From assembly GCA_027073795.1 (NCBI GenBank), contig JALTEW010000475.1:1-5285 (forward strand): DNA of 5,285 nt. The letters run 5' to 3'. Below the pieces are notes generated by a model, which was not told the DNA's origin, did no database searches, and was given only the letters and a program-made list of their open reading frames with translations. Source of the DNA: a bacterium. Lineage in GTDB: Bacteria > Desulfobacterota > S145-22. The number at the start of each line of letters is the position of its first letter. Within the stretch, counting starts at the first letter, position 1. This document shows, one piece after another, positions 1-5,049 of the stretch. Both the position numbers and the translations under genes were made by a program.

Positions 1-537
1 GCAAAGATCCCCTTTGACAACCTCGACCTCTTGATTATCGATGAGATAGGAAAAAATATCAGTGGGACAGGAATGGATTCCAAGGTGATTGGCCGGCATC
101 GAGACCTCATCGGGGATTTCTGGATTCATCCCCATCCCAAGAGGATTTTTGTCCGGGATTTGACGGATGTCTCGGAGGGCAATGCCACAGGGATCGGGTT
201 GGCTGATTTTACGACCCGCAGATGTGTGGAAAAAATTGATATGCAGAAAACAGCGGTTAACTGCCTCACCGCCCTGTCACCGGAAAAGGCGGCTATACCT
301 CTATCGTTTCCTAATGATAGAAAGGCGATTGAAGCTGCTCTGAAGACGGTAGGAATCAAGCCCGTATCGGAGCTTCGTGTAGCTCATATCAGAAACACAT
401 TGGATATTGAGAGATTGTCTGTTTCTGAAGGATTGGCACTTGATCTCTCTAATCATCCGAAGGTTTCCCAGCTTTCGCCTTTTAAGGAAATGGTTTTCGA
501 CTCGGAAGGGATGTTGATTTCACCATTTGGGCCGTAA
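1..537 (+). CDS. LarA-like (lactate racemase / DUF2088-type) protein, C-terminal part, 5' truncated by window edge
   Basis: The reading frame is open from the first base, so the gene begins upstream of the window; 178 C-terminal residues and a TAA stop are visible. The visible part contains an IDEIGKNISGTGMD segment (about residues 13-26), a GIGLADFTTRR segment in the middle, and a SPEKAAIPLSFPNDRKAI segment. I recognise these as typical of the lactate racemase-like (LarA/DUF2088) family common in anaerobic bacteria. LarA itself is a nickel-pincer-cofactor racemase; many relatives have unknown substrates, and the N-terminal metal and cofactor residues lie outside this window, so the reaction cannot be assigned. 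No signal peptide or membrane segment is seen in this part. It is separated from the acs genes by 373 bases containing a promoter, so it is probably not part of that operon. The family call rests on recalled motifs and is moderately sure. Confidence 0.65.
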   Translation, partial: AKIPFDNLDLLIIDEIGKNISGTGMDSKVIGRHRDLIGDFWIHPHPKRIFVRDLTDVSEGNATGIGLADFTTRRCVEKIDMQKTAVNCLTALSPEKAAIPLSFPNDRKAIEAALKTVGIKPVSELRVAHIRNTLDIERLSVSEGLALDLSNHPKVSQLSPFKEMVFDSEGMLISPFGP

Positions 538-543
538 GGTAGA

Positions 544-611
544 GGGGGTTTTAAAGATAAAGGTGGATCGAGAGTAAATGCAGAGGTTATAATCCCAAAC
601 TAAAAACCCCC
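544..611. repeat. Inverted repeat, 9-bp arms with 50-base loop, after the LarA-like gene
   Basis: GGGGGTTTT (544-552) is the exact reverse complement of AAAACCCCC (603-611). It begins seven bases after the TAA stop at 535-537. In RNA it could form a stem with five G-C pairs, but the loop is 50 bases and no U-run follows the right arm, so it is not a standard intrinsic terminator. It could stabilise the 3' end of the upstream mRNA, help Rho-type termination, or be chance. Confidence 0.35.
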
Positions 612-731
612 GGGAGAATTCAAACGGTTCTAACGGTGGGCGGGAATCTTTCTTGGGAATTATGTGGGTCCCCTGACGCATTGAGATTTTTTCCAAGTTT
701 AATCCATTTGTGATATGAACTAAATTTATTC

Positions 732-760
732 TTGACAAAGTGAAAAAGATAAAATAGGAT
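732..760 (+). promoter_or_regulatory. Sigma70-type promoter for the acs operon
   Basis: A perfect -35 box TTGACA (732-737) is followed after exactly 17 bases by TAGGAT (755-760), which matches 4 of 6 positions of the -10 consensus. The stretch just upstream (719-731) is AT-rich and could act as an UP-like element. Transcription would begin near 767, giving a leader of about 144 bases before the acsV ATG at 911. This is the best promoter match I found in the gap and sits where an operon promoter is expected. TAAAAT (750-755) is a closer -10 match but lies only 12 bases from the -35 box, so it was not preferred. Confidence 0.6.
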
Positions 761-771
761 TTTCCAATCAA

Positions 772-787
772 TTGAACGTTTGTTCAA
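772..787. promoter_or_regulatory. Palindromic candidate operator overlapping the start of transcription
   Basis: TTGAACGTTTGTTCAA is a perfect 6-base inverted repeat (772-777 and 782-787) around a 4-base spacer. It lies about 5 to 20 bases downstream of the predicted transcription start, a classic place for a repressor to block RNA polymerase. Its shape (TGAAC...GTTCA half-sites, short spacer) resembles operators bound by TetR-family dimers, but no regulator gene is in the window, so the binding protein is unknown. As RNA it would make only a short, weak hairpin, which favours a DNA-binding role. Confidence 0.4.
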
Positions 788-790
788 AAT

Positions 791-894
791 CAGGTGTGAG
801 GAGTAGAGCAGATCAGATCAGAGACCTGTGAAAGAGTCTGTCCGTATTGAGATTTACTAGCGGATATCTTGTAAATTAGTGTGAAAATCACAGG
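791..894 (+). promoter_or_regulatory. acsV 5' leader with alternative pairings
   Basis: The pentamer TGTGA occurs three times (795-799, 827-831, 880-884), and its complement TCACA once (888-892), so several folds compete. An outer stem CCTGTGA (825-831) with TCACAGG (888-894) can enclose an inner stem 839-845 with 860-866 (7 pairs, two of them G-U). A small alternative hairpin TGTGA-AAA-TCACA (880-892) uses the same right arm. CAGGT (791-795) can instead pair with ACCTG (824-828), which would block the outer stem. The right arm ends four bases before the ribosome-binding site AGGAGA (898-903). The pairings are hand-read and no energies were computed. The 880-892 palindrome could alternatively be a protein-binding DNA site. 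Confidence 0.3.
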
Positions 895-910
895 GATAGG
901 AGAGTAATAA

Positions 911-2884
911 ATGGGATATAAAGTACGATTTGAACCATCGGGGAGAGAGATTGAGCTTGCCCCCGATGAAACCATCTTGCAGGGTGCTATGTCAGTGGGT
1001 GTTCATATCAATGCCTCGTGTGGCGGTAGCGGAACATGTGGAAAGTGCAAGGTTAAGATAACGAAGGGAGAAACCACGGTTCCTCCCATGCCCATGCTCC
1101 AGAAGTGGGAAATCGATCAGGGGTATCGGTTGGCCTGTATGACAAAACCTTTAACGGATATTGTGGTAGAAGTTCCTATAGAGTCACAGATTGACCGAAC
1201 GGTTCTCAGAAGGGAACGGGCAGGGTTTGCCAGGGTTCTTTCACCGCAGGATATCAATCAGCTTGTCAAGGGATGGACAATTGATCCGACGGTTTTTAAA
1301 CGGTATCTTGAGCTTTCGCCTCCCACAAAAGAAGACAACATGAGTGATTTGGCCCGTATCTACCGTGCCTTGAAGCAGACCTACGGTTTCGACAGGGTAT
1401 CAACGGATTTTCGGGCGATAAAAAAGATGAGCCAATTGTTGCGGGACGCAGATTGGAAGGTGACAGTCACTATGGTGCTCACGCGAAAGGGTTATAAGCT
1501 CATCAATATCGAACCGGGGGATACCACAGAGCAGAATTATTCCGTCGTTATTGATATTGGGACGACGACAATCTTTGGGCAGCTTCTCAATCTTCATGAG
1601 TGTAAGGTGTTTGGGTGTCCGGGGCTGGATGTGGATGGCGCGGAGCGTTATACGCTGGCGATCGCCTCGGATTATAACCCCCAGATAAGCTATGGGGAGG
1701 ACGTTATCAGCCGCATCGTTTACTCCCTGAAACCGGGCGGGCTTGAACGTCTCCAGGAAATGGTGGTGCGTTCCATCAACAAAATCATTAAAGAGCTGCT
1801 AAAAATGGCGAAGGTGGAGCGCAGGTTCGTGTCCCACATGGTTATTGCCGGTAATACCACGATGACGCAGCTTTTTTTAGGCTTGAATCCGAAATATCTC
1901 AGAGAAGATCCGTATGTTCCAACGGCAAATTTTCTGCCGCCGGTTCGGGCCATCAACGCGGGGATCGAACTTGGGGACCATGTGCATATCTATATTTTCC
2001 CCATGGTGGCCAGCTACATCGGCGGGGACATCGTTTCTGGCGTGCTGGGATCGGGGATTTTCCAACGGGAGGATCTGACGCTCTTTATGGACATAGGGAC
2101 GAATGGAGAAATCGTTCTTGGAAATAAGGATTGGTTGATGAGTGCTTCTTGTTCTGCGGGCCCTGCCTTTGAAGGAGGTGGCATCAAGTTCGGGATGAGG
2201 GCAACGCGTGGGGCCATTGAACAGGTTCGTATCAGCCCGGGCACCTATGAGCCCATGTTGATAACCATTGGGCGTGCCAAGGCAAAGGGGATTTGTGGAT
2301 CGGGTCTGATCTATACCGTGGCAGAACTTTTGGAGACGGGGGCGCTTGAACAGAATGGAAAGTTCAGCCACAATTTGCCAACGAACCGGGTCCGAAAGGG
2401 TGAAGATGGTTACGAGTATGTTCTTTCCTGGGCGGATGAAAATGCCTTAAATCAGGATATTGCGCTGACGGAGATTGATATAGACAACCTGATACGCGCC
2501 AAGGGGGCCATCTATGCGGGGTGTAAGGTGTTGCTGGATCAGGCGGATATGACCTTCAGTGACCTTGACAGGGTGATTATTGCGGGAGGGTTTGGGCACT
2601 ATATCGATTTGGAGGCAGCCAAGATTATTGGGTTGTTACCGGATATCCCGGACAATAAGTTCATGTTTGTTGGTAATGGTTCCCTTTTGGGGGCACGTCT
2701 TTTGTCCTTTTCAAAGGATCTGCTGAAGGAAGCGGAAAATATTGCCAATATGATGACCAACATCGAGCTGTCAAACTACCCGCGGTTTATGGATGAGTAT
2801 GTTGCCGCCATGTTTTTACCCCATACGAATGAATCGGCATTTCCCAATATCATGAAGATTTTGAAGACCGAAAGAGCAGCTTAA
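911..2884 (+). CDS. acsV: AcsV / RACo: ATP-dependent reductive activator of the corrinoid iron-sulfur protein
   Basis: This cytoplasmic 657-residue protein uses ATP to push an electron onto the Co(II) corrinoid of AcsCD, restoring the Co(I) state needed to accept a methyl group in the Wood-Ljungdahl pathway. The N-terminus is a plant-type [2Fe-2S] ferredoxin domain with ligands Cys37, Cys43, Cys46 and Cys76 (CGGSGTCGKC then RLACM). A linker and middle domain follow. The C-terminal two thirds is an ASKHA-type ATPase domain: VIDIGTTT near residue 215, VIAGNTTMTQLFLG near 310, FMDIGTNGEIVLGN near 393, GICGSGLIYTVAELL near 460 and IIAGGFGHYIDLEAAK near 556. All expected motifs are present and the length fits RACo proteins (around 630-650). 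The ATG at 911 is supported by AGGAGA seven bases upstream, and the ferredoxin domain starts at once. It is the first gene of the operon; cooC follows after 15 bases. The family is ASKHA/DUF4445; corrinoid methyltransferase activators (RamA-like) are relatives, but acsD nearby supports AcsV. Confidence 0.93.
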   Translation: MGYKVRFEPSGREIELAPDETILQGAMSVGVHINASCGGSGTCGKCKVKITKGETTVPPMPMLQKWEIDQGYRLACMTKPLTDIVVEVPIESQIDRTVLRRERAGFARVLSPQDINQLVKGWTIDPTVFKRYLELSPPTKEDNMSDLARIYRALKQTYGFDRVSTDFRAIKKMSQLLRDADWKVTVTMVLTRKGYKLINIEPGDTTEQNYSVVIDIGTTTIFGQLLNLHECKVFGCPGLDVDGAERYTLAIASDYNPQISYGEDVISRIVYSLKPGGLERLQEMVVRSINKIIKELLKMAKVERRFVSHMVIAGNTTMTQLFLGLNPKYLREDPYVPTANFLPPVRAINAGIELGDHVHIYIFPMVASYIGGDIVSGVLGSGIFQREDLTLFMDIGTNGEIVLGNKDWLMSASCSAGPAFEGGGIKFGMRATRGAIEQVRISPGTYEPMLITIGRAKAKGICGSGLIYTVAELLETGALEQNGKFSHNLPTNRVRKGEDGYEYVLSWADENALNQDIALTEIDIDNLIRAKGAIYAGCKVLLDQADMTFSDLDRVIIAGGFGHYIDLEAAKIIGLLPDIPDNKFMFVGNGSLLGARLLSFSKDLLKEAENIANMMTNIELSNYPRFMDEYVAAMFLPHTNESAFPNIMKILKTERAA

Positions 2885-2899
2885 AAAGGAGGTAAAGAA

Positions 2900-3646
2900 A
2901 TGGCATTTACGGTAGCAGTTTCCGGTAAGGGGGGAACAGGAAAGACGACTCTTACCGGGATGTTAATTAATTTTCTTGTGAAAAAGGGTAAAAAACCCAT
3001 CTTGGCGGTGGATGCAGATGCCAATGCCAATCTCCACGAGGTGCTTGGCGTGGAGGTTGATCTGACGATTGGTGAGGCGCGGGAAAAGATGAAAAAGGAT
3101 GTCCCGGTTGGGATGACAAAGGATGTCTGGTTTGAGATGCAGGTTCAGCAGTCGGTTATTGAGGAAGAGGACTACGACCTGATTGTGATGGGGCGCCCTG
3201 AGGGTCCCGGGTGTTACTGCGCGGCCAACTCTCTCGCCAGACGGTTTATTGATATCCTGACAGATAATTACAGCTACGTGGTGATCGACAATGAGGCGGG
3301 GATGGAGCATCTCAGTCGTCTGACAACCCAGAATGTCGATTTACTTTTTGTGGTCTCTGACCCGACAGTCCGCGGCATCCGAACGGCAGGGAGAATCCTG
3401 GAAGTTGTGAAGGAGCTTGGCTTGAATATCAAGGAACTTGCCCTGATTGTGAACCGGGTTCAGGGGGAATTTGATCCGAAGATGGCAGAACTTGTGGAGA
3501 AGATAGGGTTGAAGTTGGCTGGGGTTTTGCCGGCAGATGAAACCATCGCGGATTTTGACTTGGAGGGCAAGCCGACCATTCAGCTTCCTGAAGACACACC
3601 GTCGGTCCAGAGGGCCTATGAGATTTTTGAAAAGTGGGTTCCATAA
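2900..3646 (+). CDS. cooC/acsF: CooC/AcsF nickel-insertion ATPase for CODH/acetyl-CoA synthase
   Basis: A 248-residue cytoplasmic P-loop ATPase of the SIMIBI/MinD class that helps load nickel into the C-cluster of CO dehydrogenase (CooC role) or the A-cluster of acetyl-CoA synthase (AcsF role). It has a deviant Walker A motif GKGGTGKTT (residues 9-17) with the signature lysine Lys10, a switch I region DADANANL (38-45), a CxC nickel/zinc-binding pair Cys105-Tyr-Cys107 expected at the dimer interface, a switch II/Walker B-type segment VVIDNEAGMEHLSR (127-140), and a nucleotide-base segment LIVNRV in the C-terminal third. All key residues are intact and the length is usual for CooC. The start is set by AAGGAGGT (2886-2893), six bases before the ATG. 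It lies 15 bases after acsV and is surely co-transcribed with it. The sequence alone does not separate the CooC and AcsF roles; position in an acs cluster next to acsA allows either. Confidence 0.9.
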   Translation: MAFTVAVSGKGGTGKTTLTGMLINFLVKKGKKPILAVDADANANLHEVLGVEVDLTIGEAREKMKKDVPVGMTKDVWFEMQVQQSVIEEEDYDLIVMGRPEGPGCYCAANSLARRFIDILTDNYSYVVIDNEAGMEHLSRLTTQNVDLLFVVSDPTVRGIRTAGRILEVVKELGLNIKELALIVNRVQGEFDPKMAELVEKIGLKLAGVLPADETIADFDLEGKPTIQLPEDTPSVQRAYEIFEKWVP

Positions 3647-3670
3647 ATTCATTTTGTTTAAATTTTAGGC

Positions 3671-3699
3671 TTGAAAAAGGAGAAACTTCCTGTTATAGA
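3671..3699 (+). promoter_or_regulatory. Possible internal promoter upstream of the small ORF and acsD
   Basis: TTGAAA (3671-3676) and TATAGA (3694-3699) are separated by 17 bases, matching 5 of 6 and 4 of 6 consensus positions. The 127-base gap after cooC is the longest inside the operon and is AT-rich, and no terminator is seen in it. An internal start here could give extra transcript for acsD and the CO dehydrogenase, which are needed in larger amounts than the maturation proteins. AT-rich DNA yields such matches by chance, so this is tentative. Confidence 0.3.
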
Positions 3700-3720
3700 A
3701 AGGCAACTAAGGTGTTTGGG

Positions 3721-3752
3721 GTTTTAAATAGAAGAGAATTTTGAGTTTTAAA
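3721..3752 (+). repeat. Direct repeat GTTTTAAA, two copies 24 bases apart
   Basis: GTTTTAAA occurs at 3721-3728 and again at 3745-3752, just ahead of the ribosome-binding site of the small ORF. The DNA is AT-rich here, so the repeat may be chance. It could equally mark an unstructured leader that helps translation. Confidence 0.25.
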
Positions 3753-3760
3753 AATAAAAG

Positions 3761-3766
3761 AGGAGG
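3761..3766 (+). promoter_or_regulatory. Ribosome-binding site deciding the start of the 74-residue ORF
   Basis: AGGAGG at 3761-3766 lies seven bases before the ATG at 3774, an ideal distance. The frame is open further upstream to a TTG at 3741, but that codon precedes the ribosome site, and the TTG at 3771 is only four bases from it. The ATG at 3774 is therefore the preferred start. A near-perfect site like this argues that the small ORF is really translated. Confidence 0.7.
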
Positions 3767-3773
3767 TATATTG

Positions 3774-3998
3774 ATGGTTGAGTACAAGTACGAGGAAAAG
3801 GAACTCCCAGATGGACGAAAGGTGAAAGTGCTGGCTGATACGTTTGAGCCAGGTGAAACCATTCCCAGAAAGGAAAAAATAAACTGGCGGAGCAGGCTGA
3901 TTAATCGTGACTGGAGGCTTAGGTATCTGCAGACAGGTGAGAGATATTGGTACAGCAAGTCATGGTATGGGAGTGAAAAACGCAAGAATCCCGCGTGA
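3774..3998 (+). CDS. Small basic, tryptophan-rich protein of unknown function inside the acs operon
   Basis: I do not recognise this 74-residue protein. It has no cysteine or histidine, so it is unlikely to bind an Fe-S cluster or nickel in the usual way, and no signal peptide or membrane segment. The N-terminal half is mixed-charge with an ELPDGRKVKVLADTFEPGE stretch (10-28) that reads like a small beta-hairpin region. The C-terminal half (32-71) is strongly basic and aromatic, with tryptophans at 38, 47, 59 and 64, a repeated W-R-x-R pattern (WRSR at 38-41, WRLR at 47-50) and a RYWYSKSWYG cluster (57-66). In total there are 18 Lys/Arg against 12 Asp/Glu. It has its own strong ribosome-binding site, sits 127 bases after cooC and 50 bases before acsD, and points the same way. 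The position suggests an accessory role in assembling or holding together the CODH/ACS-corrinoid machinery, but that is inference. Translation is likely; function is unknown. Confidence 0.7.
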   Translation: MVEYKYEEKELPDGRKVKVLADTFEPGETIPRKEKINWRSRLINRDWRLRYLQTGERYWYSKSWYGSEKRKNPA

Positions 3999-4034
3999 TT
4001 CAAAAAAATTAATGCAATTCGTTGTACGTGACGG

Positions 4035-4051
4035 AAGGAGGAGATGCAGTG
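4035..4051 (+). promoter_or_regulatory. Ribosome-binding site and GTG start of acsD
   Basis: AAGGAGG (4035-4041) is seven bases ahead of GTG (4049-4051). The frame extends upstream to a TTG at 4022, but that would place the ribosome site inside the gene and add nine residues before the expected N-terminus. The ATG at 4044 is in another frame. The GTG is therefore chosen as the start. Confidence 0.8.
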
Positions 4052-5002
4052 GCGATTGAAATTCCAAAAAGGACCTATAAAGGTGTTATTCGACCAATAA
4101 CGTTGGGAACGGGAGATAAGGCGGTTACGGTAGGAGGGGAAACCTCGCTCCCGTTTTATCTCTTTGAGGGGGAGCGTCCCAATCCCCCGAGGATTGCCAT
4201 GGAAATCTGGGACATGGAGCCGGAGGATTGGCCGGAGCATGCCTTGGAACCCTACAAAGATGCGGTAAAGGACCCTGCCCTGTGGGCGAAAAAATGTGTG
4301 GAAGACTACGGGGCCGAGATGATTTGTATGCAGATGGTGAGTACCGACCCAAATGATAAAGATGTCCCGGCGGAGCAGGCGGCTGATACAGTTTTGAAGG
4401 TGTTAGATGCCATAAACGGCGTTCCGCTTATTATTTGGGGAACGGCGAGTCATGAAAAGGACACCGAGGTTTTAAAGCTTATATGTGAAAAGACCTTCGG
4501 AAAAAATCTCGCGATTGGACCGGTTGAGGAAGGGGACCATAAGCAGGTCGGTGGGAGCATCATTGCTTATCAGCATACCTGTATCTCGTCATCCCCAATC
4601 GACATCAATCTGGCCAAGCAGATGAATATCCTGTTGGGGAACTTGGGCGTGTCGGATGAAAAGATTATCATCGACCCGACGACCGGAGGGTTGGGGTATG
4701 GAATTGAGTATTCCTATTCCGTTATGGAGCGTCTCATGTTAGCGGCTCTGACCCAAGAGGACGAGCGGTTGCAGTTTCCGATGATCAATAACATGGCCAA
4801 GGAAGTCTGGAAGTCGAAAGAGGCGAAAATAACGCCGGAAGAGGATCCGATGATGGGAGACCCCAAGAAACGGGCGGTTATCATTGAGAGTATTACTGCG
4901 ATGCTTTTGCTCCTTGGGGGGGCGGATATCCTTGTTATGCGGCATCCGGATTCCATCAAATTAACCAAAGAACTTATCAGCGATTTCATGGCGGCCAATT
5001 GA
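4049..5002 (+). CDS. acsD: AcsD: corrinoid iron-sulfur protein small subunit (CODH/ACS delta subunit)
   Basis: This 317-residue cytoplasmic protein pairs with AcsC to form the corrinoid iron-sulfur protein, which accepts the methyl group from methyltetrahydrofolate via AcsE and hands it to acetyl-CoA synthase. The small subunit is a TIM barrel that helps cover the cobalamin bound by AcsC; it carries no Fe-S cluster, in line with the few scattered cysteines here. Recognisable family segments are VTVGGETSLPFYLFEGE (26-42), the PRIAMEIWDMEPEDWP stretch soon after, IIWGTASHEKDTEVL (about 127-141), IIIDPTTGGLGYGIEYSYS (about 206-224) and the C-terminal LLLLGGADILVMRHPDS stretch. Length is normal for bacterial AcsD and the gene is complete. 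Translation begins at a GTG with a strong ribosome site. The CO dehydrogenase gene follows after 47 bases. The large subunit acsC is not in view and would be expected to the right. Archaeal CdhD is the orthologue. Confidence 0.93.
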   Translation: MAIEIPKRTYKGVIRPITLGTGDKAVTVGGETSLPFYLFEGERPNPPRIAMEIWDMEPEDWPEHALEPYKDAVKDPALWAKKCVEDYGAEMICMQMVSTDPNDKDVPAEQAADTVLKVLDAINGVPLIIWGTASHEKDTEVLKLICEKTFGKNLAIGPVEEGDHKQVGGSIIAYQHTCISSSPIDINLAKQMNILLGNLGVSDEKIIIDPTTGGLGYGIEYSYSVMERLMLAALTQEDERLQFPMINNMAKEVWKSKEAKITPEEDPMMGDPKKRAVIIESITAMLLLLGGADILVMRHPDSIKLTKELISDFMAAN

Positions 5003-5049
5003 AGGGCGTCTGAGTAAAGAAATAAAAGGTTGCGAAAGGAGAATAAGAA

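Larger units (their letters stand above)
538..910. other. Intergenic regulatory region between the LarA-like gene and acsV
   Basis: This 373-base gap contains no convincing gene. The only sizeable open frame runs on the - strand across 520-771 and has no recognisable features. Reading left to right, it holds an inverted repeat with 9-bp arms (544-611), an undistinguished stretch (612-718), an AT-rich stretch (719-731), a sigma70-type promoter (732-760), a palindrome (772-787) and a leader rich in possible RNA pairings (about 767-910). Each is listed separately. I see no tRNA, and none of the conserved elements of a cobalamin riboswitch that I would expect to recognise. Confidence 0.7.

Noticed and set aside
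588..593. Perfect TATAAT as a promoter -10 box
   Set aside because: No acceptable -35 box lies 16-18 bases upstream; the 732-760 promoter is much better.
623..637. AACGGT repeated twice nine bases apart (623-628, 632-637)
   Set aside because: Only two six-base copies upstream of the promoter, with no other support; easily chance.
520..771. 83-residue open frame on the - strand in the intergenic gap
   Set aside because: It overlaps the end of the LarA-like gene and the acs promoter, has no recognisable motif, and reads like translated regulatory DNA.
767..910. Cobalamin riboswitch in front of acsV, suggested by the corrinoid link
   Set aside because: I could not find the conserved B12-box-type elements, and the leader is shorter than usual for that class.
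1877..2371. 164-residue open frame on the - strand inside acsV
   Set aside because: It lies entirely within the ATPase domain of a clearly coding acsV; a shadow of that gene's codon pattern.
3741..3773. TTG at 3741 as the start of the small ORF (85 residues)
   Set aside because: The strong ribosome-binding site at 3761-3766 lies downstream of this codon and fits the ATG at 3774.
3707..4240. 177-residue open frame on the - strand across the small ORF and the start of acsD
   Set aside because: It covers two + strand genes with strong ribosome-binding sites and shows no family resemblance.
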